NCBI GenBank assembly: GCA_900474095.1
Contig: UCOA01000005.1
Location: 1 to 64,000, forward strand
Direction: 5' to 3'
DNA: 64,000 nucleotides
Origin: Hyphomicrobiales bacterium
Lineage (GTDB): Bacteria; Pseudomonadota; Alphaproteobacteria; Rhizobiales; Rhizobiaceae
The position numbers and the translations under genes are program-made. Below are positions 27,477 to 37,020 of this stretch, piece after piece; within the stretch, counting starts at the first letter, position 1; each line of letters begins with the position of its first letter. The notes under the pieces were generated by a model. The model made no database searches and was not told where the DNA came from. It worked only from the letters and a program-made list of their open reading frames with translations.

Positions 27477-28217
27477 TCATACCTGTTCGATCGCGCCCGT
27501 AATGAGCCCTGTCACTTCCTCAGGCGAACTTGCCGCAATAGGCTTGTCGGCGACCTTCCTGCCGCGCCGCATCACGATGACCCGGTCGGCGACGTCAAAG
27601 ACGTCCGGCATGCGGTGACTGATCAGCACGACTGCGATGCCCCGTTCGCGCAAGTGGCGGATCAGGTTGAGCACTTCCGCCACCTGCCGCACCGAGATGG
27701 CCGCGGTCGGCTCATCCATGAGCACGATCTTCGCTTCGGAGAGCATAGTGCGGGCGATCGCGACCGCCTGTCGCTGGCCGCCCGACATCTGTTTGACGAG
27801 GTCGCGCGGGCGCGTCTCCGACTTTAACTCCTTAAAGATCTCGCCGGCGCGCCGGTACATTGACTTGTAGTCCAGAACCTTCAGAGGCCCGACGCCGCGG
27901 CGCAACTCGCGACCGAGAAATACGTTCGCGGCCGCCGTCAGATTATTGCATAATGCTAGATCCTGGTGAACAATCTCGATGCCATGCTGGCGCGCTTCCA
28001 CCGGGCGGTGAAGGGCGAGCTCCCGACCATCCATAAGCATGGTTCCATGGCTCGGACGGAAATTACCGGCGATCATCTTGACCAGGGTGGACTTGCCAGC
28101 TCCGTTGTCTCCCATGAGGCCGACCACCTGCCCCGCCTCAAGGGCAAACGAAACATCATTGACAGCCTGGATGGCCCCGAAATGTTTGGAGATGTTGGTG
28201 AGTTCGAGAACTGCCAC
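27477..28217 (-). CDS. Sugar ABC transporter ATP-binding protein, single-domain (FrcA-like)
   Basis: A 246-residue ATPase with Walker A GDNGAGKST, signature MSGGQRQ, Walker B KIVLMDEPTAA and the switch histidine in VVLISHRMPD. Most CUT2 ATPases such as RbsA are double-length (~500 residues); this one has a single domain like FrcA of the rhizobial fructose system. The start is GTG at 28217 (or the adjacent GTG at 28220) with AGAAGG upstream. An upstream extension to 28334 is rejected because its residues are unlike any ATPase. It is first in the leftward ATPase-permease operon, divergent from the dehydrogenase and binding-protein genes. Confidence 0.9.
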   Translation of the reverse strand: MAVLELTNISKHFGAIQAVNDVSFALEAGQVVGLMGDNGAGKSTLVKMIAGNFRPSHGTMLMDGRELALHRPVEARQHGIEIVHQDLALCNNLTAAANVFLGRELRRGVGPLKVLDYKSMYRRAGEIFKELKSETRPRDLVKQMSGGQRQAVAIARTMLSEAKIVLMDEPTAAISVRQVAEVLNLIRHLRERGIAVVLISHRMPDVFDVADRVIVMRRGRKVADKPIAASSPEEVTGLITGAIEQV

Positions 28218-28383
28218 CACCCTTCTGACCTCCCAGGCTCGCCGGCGTGCGACCGCCTCGAACCGTGATACTTGGACGCGAGCCGTCGCGCATCGCTTAC
28301 CCGATTTTCGCACGGGAGAGGCGATGCCATGCATTTATGCAAAACCCCGCGGCGGCGTCAATCAATTGTACTATGGAACCAAC

Positions 28384-28403
28384 TATATCTCATTATATCT
28401 CAT
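28384..28403. promoter_or_regulatory. Tandem 10-bp direct repeat in the divergent sugar-operon promoter
   Basis: TATATCTCAT occurs twice in immediate tandem (28384-28393 and 28394-28403) in an AT-rich part of the intergenic region between the ATPase gene and the divergent SDR gene. One-turn spacing suggests a repressor or activator binding array, or overlapping promoter elements. Confidence 0.5.
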
Positions 28404-28467
28404 TTGTAGTATAAATACCCGTTGACGCGCGCAGCGCGCCGATATTAGCTGATTCTGGGAGGAGAGC

Positions 28468-29448
28468 ATGCTTATCCTTGTTACCGGTGCCACGGGCAAG
28501 GTCGGGCGGCACTTCATTGCTGGGCTGCTTGACGATCCGCGATTTTCGAATGCGCGCATACGTGCCCTTTGTCACAATCGGTTGTGCGATAAGGCCGACC
28601 GAATTGACGTGATTCGCGGCTCCCTCGCCGATCGAGCTGTCGCGACCGCGGCAGTTGCCGGCGTTACGCATGTCGTCCACCTCGCGACCTGCAAGGAAAC
28701 GCCTGACGATGTCATGGATGTCACCGTCAAGGGCCTCTTCTGGCTCCTTGAGGCGTTCCGGGTCAGCGCCACTGCGCGCCAGTTCATCCTCATTGGCGGC
28801 GATGCTGGGATTGGTCATTTCTATTATCACCATGACGGTCCTATCACGGAGAGCGTGCGCCATAGCGCCTATCCGGGAAGCTACGCCCTGTCCAAAGTCC
28901 TGGAAGAGGTGATGCTGGAGCAGTTCGGCATCCAGTATGACCTCAACGGTTGTTGCCTGCGTGCACCGTGGATCATGGAAAAGGATGATTTCAAATTTAC
29001 GCTGTCTTTCGACGACGACGTGTTCGGCGGGCCAGACTGGAAAACGCTTGTCCCGGAGGCTGATGCAAAGCGCTATGCCGCAAGAGGCACAGTGCCGCTC
29101 CTGCGAGACGCCGATGGGCGGCCGTTGAAGCGCAACTTCGTGCATGTCGCCGATCTTGTGAGCGCCATATTGGCGACGATCGACAATCCGCGCACGAAGC
29201 GGCAGCTTTTCAACATCTGCATGGATCGGCCGGTCGACTATGGCGACGTCGCCGGCTATCTCAGCCGCACGCGCGGTCTCGGTTCCGTCGACATACCGAG
29301 CCAGTTCCATTCGAACTGGATGGATAACAGCAAGGCCAAGTACCTGCTGAACTGGCGACCCGACTACGATCTGGAATTGCTAATCGACTCGGCTTGGAAA
29401 TACGAGCGCTCAAAGAATGACCCTCGCATCGTCTGGTATCCGGGTTGA
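28468..29448 (+). CDS. NAD(P)-dependent epimerase/dehydratase family oxidoreductase
   Basis: A 326-residue extended short-chain dehydrogenase. The N-terminal cofactor motif is VTGATGKVG, and the active-site YxxxK is Y139ALSK143, preceded by FILIGGDAG. GGAGGAG precedes the ATG. It is 45 bases upstream of the periplasmic binding protein gene and divergent from the transporter ATPase gene. It therefore probably oxidises or epimerises the imported sugar or its lactone. Uronate or aldose dehydrogenase activity would fit; the substrate is unknown. Confidence 0.87.
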   Translation: MLILVTGATGKVGRHFIAGLLDDPRFSNARIRALCHNRLCDKADRIDVIRGSLADRAVATAAVAGVTHVVHLATCKETPDDVMDVTVKGLFWLLEAFRVSATARQFILIGGDAGIGHFYYHHDGPITESVRHSAYPGSYALSKVLEEVMLEQFGIQYDLNGCCLRAPWIMEKDDFKFTLSFDDDVFGGPDWKTLVPEADAKRYAARGTVPLLRDADGRPLKRNFVHVADLVSAILATIDNPRTKRQLFNICMDRPVDYGDVAGYLSRTRGLGSVDIPSQFHSNWMDNSKAKYLLNWRPDYDLELLIDSAWKYERSKNDPRIVWYPG

Positions 29449-29493
29449 TGTGTGGCGGGCACGCCGTGTCCGTCTGTTTAACGGGAGGAATCT

Positions 29494-30480
29494 ATGAGGA
29501 AGATATTATTGCTTGGCGTCGCGGTTTTGGCTCTCGGCGCGGGAGAAGCGTTGGCCAAGAAGCAGCTTGTCATCGTCGTGAAAGGCCTCGACAACCCTTT
29601 CTTCGAGGCAATCAACCAAGGTTGCCAGAAATGGAACAAGGAAAACCCGGACTCGGAATATGAATGCTTCTACACGGGCCCCGCATCGACCTCAGATGAG
29701 GCCGGCGAAGCGCAGATCGTCCAAGACATGCTGGGCAAGGCGGACACTGCGGCGATCGCCATATCGCCCTCCAACGCCAAGCTGATCGCCCAGACGCTGA
29801 AAACCGCCAATCCGACCGTTCCAGTGATGACGCTGGATGCCGATCTTGCTGCGGAGGATTCGGCGCTGCGCAAGACCTATCTCGGTACTGACAACTACCT
29901 GATGGGCGCACGCATTGGCGACTACATCAAGAAGGCCAAACCGAACGGCGGCAAGATATGCACGATCGAGGGCAATCCGGGTGCCGACAATATCCTGCGC
30001 CGCGCCCAGGGCATGCGAGACACGTTGACCGGACAGAAGGGGTTGACAGAACTGAAGGGCGAAGGCGGTTGGACAGAAGTCGCCGGCTGCCCGGTCTTCA
30101 CCAATGACGACGGCGCAAAGGGCGTCCAGGCAATGACCGACATTCTCGCCGCCAATCCCGATCTCGACGCCTTCGGCATCATGGGCGGCTGGCCGCTGTT
30201 CGGCGCACCGCAGCCGTATCGCGATCTTTTCAAGCCGATGGCGGAAAAGATCGCCAGCAACGAGTTCGTCATTGGCGCCGCCGATACGATCGGTGATGAA
30301 GTGGCGATCGCGCGTGAAGGCCTGGTGACGGCACTTGTCGGCCAGCGACCCTTCGAAATGGGCTACAAGGCGCCCTCGGTGATGTTGGACCTGATCGCCG
30401 GCAAGCCGGTTGAAGATCCGGTGTTCACGGGTCTTGATGAATGCACCAAGGATACAGTCGATACCTGCATCCAGAAGTAA
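29494..30480 (+). CDS. Sugar ABC transporter substrate-binding protein (CUT2)
   Basis: A 328-residue periplasmic protein with a Sec signal peptide (KILLLGVAVLALGAGEALA, cleavage after ALA). The mature part is a periplasmic-binding-protein type 1 fold: LVIVVKGLDNPFFEAINQGC, then AIAISPSNAKLIAQTL, PVMTLDADL, ICTIEGNPGADNILRRAQG and the C-terminal VIGAADTIGDEVAIAREG. It carries several cysteines that may form disulfides. It follows the SDR gene closely and completes the transporter whose permease and ATPase are divergent. A 14-bp hairpin right after the stop probably ends transcription. Confidence 0.92.
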   Translation: MRKILLLGVAVLALGAGEALAKKQLVIVVKGLDNPFFEAINQGCQKWNKENPDSEYECFYTGPASTSDEAGEAQIVQDMLGKADTAAIAISPSNAKLIAQTLKTANPTVPVMTLDADLAAEDSALRKTYLGTDNYLMGARIGDYIKKAKPNGGKICTIEGNPGADNILRRAQGMRDTLTGQKGLTELKGEGGWTEVAGCPVFTNDDGAKGVQAMTDILAANPDLDAFGIMGGWPLFGAPQPYRDLFKPMAEKIASNEFVIGAADTIGDEVAIAREGLVTALVGQRPFEMGYKAPSVMLDLIAGKPVEDPVFTGLDECTKDTVDTCIQK

Positions 30481-30850
30481 TCACAGCCGTTCGGGGCGCC
30501 CAGCTATGGGCGCTCCGAACTGCCATTACATGATGTGCACTGCATACCGGCTGAGGCACCCTTGGTCCGGGGCACCACAGCAAGGCCGATGCCGCCACCG
30601 GCACTGTTTGACGAAGGCGGTTTTGCCCTCAAGTCCGCCGAATGCCAGGATTGCTCGTCGATCTGCGCGCGACCCCGGATGCTCCCCCGATGCGTCTGTG
30701 TGAAACTGGAAGAAGGCGTGCATGACATTGGAGACGGAGGCATTGCTCAGGCGGCCTTCTTGCCGGCTATACGAGCACTGCCCATTTCGACCGTGTTCAA
30801 ACGGCAATACGGGTTTTTGCCCAAGGAGACGAGAAGGGTCTGAGGCGCGG
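30481..30850. other. Intergenic, hairpin only
   Basis: About 370 bases between convergent genes. Apart from the terminator hairpin at 30489-30520, no gene or other signal was supported; short frames on both strands look like chance. Confidence 0.5.
30489..30520 (+). terminator. Terminator hairpin of the SDR/binding-protein operon
   Basis: A 14-bp stem (GTTCGGGGCGCCCA with TGGGCGCTCCGAAC, one G-T wobble) and GCTA loop begins 8 bases after the stop codon. There is no T-run, but stability and position support it. Confidence 0.65.
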
Positions 30851-31135
30851 TTAGGTCTTGATAACGAACTCTGATGGAATCACGCCGGAGGCAACTGGCT
30901 CGGTCTCGACGCTGGAAACGGACGCACCGATCGGCCCGTTCCAAAACTGCTTCAAGATGGTGGCGACCGCGCTATCCGGTCCGGCGACCAAAGCTGTCAC
31001 AGATCCGTCGGCTTCGTTGCGGACCCAGCCGGTCAGGCCGAGCCGTTGCGCCTGAGTACGCGTCCAGATGCGGAAGCTGACGCCCTGTACTCTTCCGGAT
31101 ATGTGCACAAGTGCCGCCGTGCGATCATCCGTCAT
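30851..31135 (-). CDS. acyP: Acylphosphatase
   Basis: A 94-residue enzyme, the normal family size, which hydrolyses acyl phosphates such as carbamoyl phosphate or 1,3-bisphosphoglycerate in the cytoplasm. The signature GRVQGVSFR contains the phosphate-binding loop and catalytic Arg, and the catalytic Asn is in [11 protein letters not shown]. The ATG at 31135 has GGAGA upstream; a longer frame to 31210 adds residues not typical of the family. It is on the same strand as the cellulose operon but 328 bases after it, so it is probably an independent gene. Confidence 0.9.
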   Translation of the reverse strand: MTDDRTAALVHISGRVQGVSFRIWTRTQAQRLGLTGWVRNEADGSVTALVAGPDSAVATILKQFWNGPIGASVSSVETEPVASGVIPSEFVIKT

Positions 31136-31463
31136 CACTGTCTCCATCAACGTGACCATCGTCAATCTGGAACATTCGGGGGTGAATGCAAGCATGTTTT
31201 CATCATGCAAGACAGACGGGAAAGTGACATGCGTCAGGCGAGTATCTCGCGAATGCCGAAGACTGCACGTTCGGTGCTGGTTTCCAACGGGGTTTCGGCA
31301 ATGCGTCAGCGGACAGCCCGCATTATCCGTATGCGAAATTCGCCAAGGTTCGTCTTTCGTCCGTCCCCGGTCTTGGCGAGGATTCCCATAGGGATGACGT
31401 CACGATGGTTCGCTGGGCTAGTTGTGGCGGACGCACAATGCCGGGGTGGGCACTGATGTCTGG
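31136..31463. other. Intergenic, nothing recognised
   Basis: About 330 bases between the last cellulose gene and the acylphosphatase gene. Short open frames antisense to the operon direction have no recognisable features. It presumably contains the acylphosphatase promoter. Confidence 0.4.
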
Positions 31464-33650
31464 TCAATCGTTTTCGTGGAATATCTCGTTGATAATTGCA
31501 AGTCCACGCTGGCCATCCCGATTGCCGATCGCAGCCAGAGCTTCGAAGATGCGGCGTGCGTCGCCATAGCGCTTCATCTTAAGATAGGCATATCCTCTCA
31601 AGGCAAGCAGATCCGTTCTTTCCGGGGTGATCTGGTTTAACTGATCAAGGGCAAGCAAGGTTTCCCGCGGGCGGCCCGCGTCGAAGGCGGCGACGGCTTT
31701 GTCGGCCAGGATGGCCTTCTGCAGCTCTAGGGCACGTTCGCGTTTTTGCGGGGACTTGACCGCCGAGACCGCCGCCTTGCTCGCCAATCCGGCACGTAGA
31801 TAGGCCAGGCTTTGGCCATAGGCGGCGTCCTCGCGCGTTTTGGGAGATCCGAGCAGCGCAACCTCGAAGGCTGCTGCTGCTTCCAACGGCCTGTTCAGTT
31901 CCATCAGGCACCAGCCGCGCGCCAGCGCTGCGTCGGGCGACAGCGTCTCGGGATTGATCGTGGTCCTGCAGCCGCGGGCGGTTGCGACACTCATGCGTTC
32001 GCGTGGGCGGACGATGACATCCGGGGTTTCCCTGTAGTCCTGAGGTTCGTCCGAAACGGCAGTCGCTTGCGCGGGCGGGCGGATCTTGCGCCGGACGGTT
32101 ACCGTTTCGCCGGGAACCGGCAATTGTTCCGTGGTGGCTGCGGACGCGTCTTTCTCTTCGCCAAGCCTGGCAATGCGCTCCGACCTTCCGGCCCAGAGAC
32201 GCTGGATTTCAGCAACGCCCTTCCTATCGTCCAATTGCAGATAGGTCACCGCCAGCCCGTAGGCGGAAGGCTCGTCGTCGAGCTTCCAGCCAAGCGCTGT
32301 CTTGAACCATTGCACCGCCGTCTGCGGCTGATGCAAGGCACGGGCATACCAGCCGAACTGCTGGGCCGTTGCGGCGTTGCGCGATTTGATTACCTCTGCG
32401 GCGATCCGCTTGAGGACTTCGGCCGTGATTGAAATCGGCGGATCGATCGCAAGCAGGTTTGCAGTTGCGGCCAGATATACCGACTTCGCCTCCGTGGAGG
32501 CGTCGCGCCAGCGATACATCACATTCTCGGCCTCGAGAGGCGCGTTGCGATCGATCAGGGTCAGTGCCAGACCCTGCGAGGCGGACGCGGAATCTTCCTT
32601 GTCACGGGCGCGCCGGAACCATTTTTCGGCGGCTTCCATGTCGCCGCGCGGCAGATAGTACCACCCGAGCAATAAGGCGTCAGAAGCAAGGCCGCCGGTC
32701 TCTGCAAGTCGCTCGACGCGCGAGACATATTGCGGCGGCACGACAATCTTTCCGTCAGCATTGGCTTCGGCGACGAACCGGCGGGCCAGATCATCGCGAA
32801 TGCTGTCGAATTCCCGCGTGCCATCTGGCGCCGCCTTCTCCTTGGCAAGAAGTTCCTCAACGGTTCTGGAGGGCAGAAGATCGGCTGCCTTCTGGATCGT
32901 AGCGAGGCGCTCGGCGGCGTTCTGGCAATTGTTAAGGATATAGCTATAGGCGTCCGTCGCCCGTTGTACCTTGTCCGTCCAGTAAAGTGCCTCGGCAACA
33001 CGCCACAGGACATCGACCTCGCTGCAGGTCAGCAGGCTGGACGTCTCGGCGCCGATGCGCACAACCGTTTCGTATTGCTTGAGATCGGATGCATTGATCA
33101 GGCGCAGTCGCGCCTCTGCCACGCCCAATCGATCGAGCAAATCCGCAGGCGCCTGCCATGCGGGTTCCGCGGCCTGTCGCTCGGCGATCGCCTTGCGGAC
33201 CTCGGCGTAGCGTGCCTGCGAATAAAGCTGCCACATCGTCTCCAACTGCTTGTCCTCGTTCTGAGGAATGGCCAGCGGATCTTTCGGTGGAGTCCAATCG
33301 GGGTAGAGCGCTTTCAGACGCGAAATTTCTGCCTGCAGCCTTGCGGCATCGCCCTGGCTTGCGAAGTAGCGGAGTGCACTTTCATCAACTGTCGAAGCTG
33401 TCGCCGCCGTGACCATGGTATCGAGTGATGGCTCTGAAGGGCGTTTGATCTCCTGAAACACCGGCGCTCTTTCACCGACGGCCTGAAACGCTGGTTGTTG
33501 CTGGGACAGTCGCGATGATCGCGCGGCGAGGTCATCTTCGTTTGCCGGCGAAACGGACTGGATCACATGTTTCACATAGTCGGGCTTTTTCATGCCGACG
33601 ATGCCGACGGCCGCGATGATCGCTGACAGTGCGATAAAGGACGGCTTCAT
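31464..33650 (-). CDS. bcsK: Cellulose biosynthesis TPR protein BcsK-like
   Basis: A 728-residue protein with an N-terminal membrane segment (FIALSAIIAAVGIVGM) and long arrays of tetratricopeptide-like helices (for example YYLPRGDMEAAEKWFRRA and FGWYARALHQPQTAVQWF), most likely in the periplasm. It lacks the C-terminal outer-membrane barrel of BcsC. Its position directly after bcsZ matches the BcsK of rhizobial (class III) cellulose operons, proposed to guide the glucan through the periplasm. The ATG at 33650 overlaps the bcsZ stop as ATGA; the upstream in-frame GTG at 33656 is less likely. The assignment rests on context plus TPR content more than on specific motifs. Confidence 0.75.
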   Translation of the reverse strand: MKPSFIALSAIIAAVGIVGMKKPDYVKHVIQSVSPANEDDLAARSSRLSQQQPAFQAVGERAPVFQEIKRPSEPSLDTMVTAATASTVDESALRYFASQGDAARLQAEISRLKALYPDWTPPKDPLAIPQNEDKQLETMWQLYSQARYAEVRKAIAERQAAEPAWQAPADLLDRLGVAEARLRLINASDLKQYETVVRIGAETSSLLTCSEVDVLWRVAEALYWTDKVQRATDAYSYILNNCQNAAERLATIQKAADLLPSRTVEELLAKEKAAPDGTREFDSIRDDLARRFVAEANADGKIVVPPQYVSRVERLAETGGLASDALLLGWYYLPRGDMEAAEKWFRRARDKEDSASASQGLALTLIDRNAPLEAENVMYRWRDASTEAKSVYLAATANLLAIDPPISITAEVLKRIAAEVIKSRNAATAQQFGWYARALHQPQTAVQWFKTALGWKLDDEPSAYGLAVTYLQLDDRKGVAEIQRLWAGRSERIARLGEEKDASAATTEQLPVPGETVTVRRKIRPPAQATAVSDEPQDYRETPDVIVRPRERMSVATARGCRTTINPETLSPDAALARGWCLMELNRPLEAAAAFEVALLGSPKTREDAAYGQSLAYLRAGLASKAAVSAVKSPQKRERALELQKAILADKAVAAFDAGRPRETLLALDQLNQITPERTDLLALRGYAYLKMKRYGDARRIFEALAAIGNRDGQRGLAIINEIFHEND

Positions 33651-34699
33651 AAGCACTCCGGATGCTTGGCAGCAACAAAAGATAACCCCAGTAAGTGGAG
33701 CGTCGAAGGGTAATACAGCGTTGGCGTGAATTGTTTTACATCCGCCGGCAACACCGTCTTGTCCACCACACAGGCCAGAATATGGTTAACAATTCGATAA
33801 CCCGGGTCGGAGAGATTGGTCCTGGTTGTGCCGGAATGTAAATCCACGGTTGTGATTGCATCATTCACGCCTGACGTGGCTTGCCGAAGCCGTAAAAGCA
33901 ATTGCCGGTCGGTCACGCCACCGCGAGCGAGATAAAGGGGTATACGCAGCGCGTTGTAACCGTATTCCGCCGGAAAACCGGACGCCGGTTTGGGGGAAGG
34001 TTTCAGCGAAACCCAGTCGGCGGGCAGTTGTTTCGGACCGAAACGAAGTTCTTTGATCAGCGCGATGCCGTCGTCGCGCAGCTTTCCCCAGGCTGGAGAC
34101 GGCGCCATTTGATCGAGAACCGGAAAGGCCTCGAAAATCCAATAGGACGGGTTGATGACCGGGCCGTCTTCGCGGTCGCTGGCGGAAAATCCCGCGGCTC
34201 CCGGTAGAAGCAGCATTCGGCCGTTGTTTTGAAAGACGGTCCTTGCAAGAATGGCTCGGGCGATTGTTGCCCCGGCCGTCGTATAGTCCCTGCGGCTCCA
34301 CTGTTGGCCGGCAAGGCCAAGCGCATAGGCAATCAGGATATCGCCATCGGACGCGTTGTTGATGTCGGTTACATGCGGCTTCGTGCCGGGGCTCCATTTC
34401 CAGGCGGCGAGGCCATCATCACGCAGGAGAAGCTCCGTCCGCGTGAAAGTCCAGATCAAGGCGAAATCTGCCTGACTGCCCGCAAGGACCGACAGCAGCA
34501 GGCCGTAGCCCTGGCCTTCGCTGTGGCTGATATTGCCGTTGCCGTCGTCGATGATCCGACCGCCGGGATCGAGAAATTTGGTCTTGTAAGCCTGCCAGGC
34601 TTCGGTGGTGATCATCGGCTGTTGTGCCTCGGCCGGAACGGTCTGCAGGCTGAGGTAGAAAATGCCTGCGAGGAGCGCTGCAAGCAGTTTTCTCATCAT
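33647..34699 (-). CDS. bcsZ: Cellulase of the cellulose operon, GH8 endoglucanase
   Basis: A 350-residue secreted glycoside hydrolase family 8 enzyme with a signal peptide (LLAALLAGIFYLSLQTVPAEA). The general-acid Glu lies in SHSEGQGYGLLL (~62), and the second acidic site lies in NNASDGDILIAYALG. It cuts beta-1,4-glucan in the periplasm and is needed for proper cellulose export and microfibril quality in many bacteria. The ATG overlaps the bcsB stop by 4 bases. In Agrobacterium the equivalent is also called CelC. Confidence 0.92.
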   Translation of the reverse strand: MMRKLLAALLAGIFYLSLQTVPAEAQQPMITTEAWQAYKTKFLDPGGRIIDDGNGNISHSEGQGYGLLLSVLAGSQADFALIWTFTRTELLLRDDGLAAWKWSPGTKPHVTDINNASDGDILIAYALGLAGQQWSRRDYTTAGATIARAILARTVFQNNGRMLLLPGAAGFSASDREDGPVINPSYWIFEAFPVLDQMAPSPAWGKLRDDGIALIKELRFGPKQLPADWVSLKPSPKPASGFPAEYGYNALRIPLYLARGGVTDRQLLLRLRQATSGVNDAITTVDLHSGTTRTNLSDPGYRIVNHILACVVDKTVLPADVKQFTPTLYYPSTLHLLGLSFVAAKHPECL

Positions 34700-37020
34700 T
34701 CCCGCCGCCCGAGATTATTGAGCATCATGGCAGTTACAAGCCCCAGCAGAACGCTGAGTGCCGTCAGTAGCACGGCGTAGGTCAAGATGTTGGTCGAAAG
34801 CCAGTTGGCGGCTATCAGCCGGTAGTTAGAAAGGGACGCCGGCTCTGTCTCGATGAAGTCGAAGTCGTTGATCGGCACGGTCTCGACCGTTTTGGTGCCG
34901 CGTTGGTAGGTCGTGATATGGCCGGCAAGCTGCCTCCAGGTGTCCTGCGTGCTCAGGGCCTGCATGCCTTCGTGCAGGTCTTTTCCTGTCGGTGCAGCGA
35001 CCAGGGACCATGTGCCGCTGCCATCGGGGCTGGCGCCTTGGGCGACCAGCAATGACGTCTCCGTCGAGGGCATGAAGCTGCTCTCCGATACCGGCGCGAA
35101 TCGCAAAGAGGAAAGGGAAATGTCGAAGTTCCGTTTAACCCAGTCCTCGAACGCAGTGATCCAGCTTGCGAAGACGCCGCCACGCAATTTCTCCCGCCAC
35201 GCGTCGAGGGCGGCCTCGGTACTGACGGTACCCGCCTGGCCACCTGGATCGGATCCCCATGTCGTACGGCTTGCCTCGGCAATATTCATCTGCGTCAGGA
35301 CTGACTGCGGCATTTGCGAAAGCGCACCGATGAAGATCGCGCTTCGGCTGCCGATCAGTGCTGGAGACGCCACCGTCTCGAGAGGGATTGGGTGACCGGC
35401 GCCGGCGGCCAATCGTCCGAGAAACGTCGCTGAAGCCGATAGCGTATCGGCATCGATGCGATCCAGGTAGAGGCGGATAGGCTCCAGGCTTCTACCATAG
35501 GGAAACCCCGTCCCGGCGGACGCCGCAAGGTTGGGCAATTGCGCGATGCGGGCGAAGTCGGGCATGTGGAATTCCGAGCTGTCGAACAGCGCAAAGCGTG
35601 GCGTTTCCAAACCGGTTGTGCCGGGTGCGCAAAGCTTGTCGTCCTCGGTTTCGAGATTGGCCTCAATTCTAATTGTGTTCACGCCAGGGCGAAAATGCCG
35701 CATCGTCACATTGATCGGCAAATGCCTGAGAATACCGCCGCCGGACGAGGCGATCGGCACCGTCGAGGCGATGTTTCCATTGACATAGACGTCGATGTGG
35801 CTGCCGGGCAAGACGGTCGGAGAATAGGCGGCGTCCAGAAGGATGACTGCTTCGCCATATCCATTGGCATAGAAATCCGCAGGAACGCCAATGATGAAAT
35901 CTGTACGAAACCGCCGCCCAGAAAATTCCTCGGTCTTGAAACCGAGTTGGGAGAAACGCAATCGGGTATCGGAGTAAAGGAAAGGCGCATCGGGAGAGCG
36001 CCACCGTTGTGTCGTTATGACGTCGCGGCGGATCGCCGGACCGGCGATATCGGTGGGGGCAACGACGCTTTCTATTGCCGTGCCGATTGCCTGCCATGTG
36101 GGTCCGCTGACGGCTAGAACCGAGGAGCCGGTTGCCGGATCTGCGACAAAGCCCGCGATCGGCTCGGAGCTGGCGCTGCCGGGCAAGGAGGCAAGGAGCG
36201 GCTGAAGCTCGGCGGAGGTGCCGACGAGCACCGTCAGTTCGCCCGACTTTTTTCCGGCAGTGCCGCGCGTGTTGAACGTGAAGGATTGGTTCGGCATATC
36301 GGCGAAAACGGCTAGACCCTGGGCAAGCCGCATCAATGGTATCGTCGTGCTGGGCTGCTCCAGCGCCGGTACGACGAAATTGATCCGGGTGAGGCCATTA
36401 TCGTCGACGCCGATTGCCCGGATATCGTCGAGGCTTTCTAGGCGCTGCGCGTCGCTGCCCGAAAAGCTGAGATAGGTCCTTTCCGCATTGACGTTCGACC
36501 AGAGCTGATAGGTCGATTCGATCGTGCAGTCGGTGCGGTGACGCTGATCTGCACGCAGCCGGATCAGGTTCGATCCAGGTTTCAACAGGTCCTTTGGAAG
36601 TTCGAAGCTCAAGTCCGATACGGTATCAGCAGAACGAACCGCTTCACTGGCGATCTTCGTATCATTGATCTCGACCAGAAGGCGGGATACCTCCGGCGCA
36701 ACGAAAATCGAATTCTGATAGCCGAGATTGAGTTTTGCCCCTGTGGCTGCTTGTTGCGGTGTCAGATAGAACGTCCAGGCCCGATCTTCGAATTCACCGC
36801 TTAGATCCAGGCTGCCGCTGGGAAGAAGGTATCGCTTAAAGGCTTCGGTTTCACCGGGTTGGGCAGTCGGTGTGACGACCACAGGCTGCGAGACCGCTCC
36901 ATTCCCTGTCTGCTCTTCAGCCGCTGGCCGCTCCGGCGTCATGTCGAATGGCGCTTGCGCACGAAGCGGGAAGCTCTGTAGCGCCAGGATGATCAAAGCC
37001 AGATGGACGGACTTCATCAT
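34696..37020 (-). CDS. bcsB: Cellulose synthase regulatory subunit BcsB
   Basis: A 774-residue periplasmic subunit with a signal peptide (VHLALIILALQSFPLRAQA) and a C-terminal membrane anchor (ILTYAVLLTALSVLLGLVTAMML) that docks on BcsA. The body holds the paired carbohydrate-binding/flavodoxin-like domains of BcsB, including LSFSGSDAQRLESLDDIRAIGV and LPINVTMRHFRPGVNTI. The ATG at 37020 overlaps the bcsA stop as ATGA; a longer frame to 37182 lies inside bcsA and is rejected. BcsB is required for BcsA activity. Confidence 0.93.
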   Translation of the reverse strand: MMKSVHLALIILALQSFPLRAQAPFDMTPERPAAEEQTGNGAVSQPVVVTPTAQPGETEAFKRYLLPSGSLDLSGEFEDRAWTFYLTPQQAATGAKLNLGYQNSIFVAPEVSRLLVEINDTKIASEAVRSADTVSDLSFELPKDLLKPGSNLIRLRADQRHRTDCTIESTYQLWSNVNAERTYLSFSGSDAQRLESLDDIRAIGVDDNGLTRINFVVPALEQPSTTIPLMRLAQGLAVFADMPNQSFTFNTRGTAGKKSGELTVLVGTSAELQPLLASLPGSASSEPIAGFVADPATGSSVLAVSGPTWQAIGTAIESVVAPTDIAGPAIRRDVITTQRWRSPDAPFLYSDTRLRFSQLGFKTEEFSGRRFRTDFIIGVPADFYANGYGEAVILLDAAYSPTVLPGSHIDVYVNGNIASTVPIASSGGGILRHLPINVTMRHFRPGVNTIRIEANLETEDDKLCAPGTTGLETPRFALFDSSEFHMPDFARIAQLPNLAASAGTGFPYGRSLEPIRLYLDRIDADTLSASATFLGRLAAGAGHPIPLETVASPALIGSRSAIFIGALSQMPQSVLTQMNIAEASRTTWGSDPGGQAGTVSTEAALDAWREKLRGGVFASWITAFEDWVKRNFDISLSSLRFAPVSESSFMPSTETSLLVAQGASPDGSGTWSLVAAPTGKDLHEGMQALSTQDTWRQLAGHITTYQRGTKTVETVPINDFDFIETEPASLSNYRLIAANWLSTNILTYAVLLTALSVLLGLVTAMMLNNLGRRE

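Noticed and set aside
26320-27618. Open frame antisense to the sugar permease
   Set aside because: Highly charged translation without any domain; the permease on the other strand is certain.
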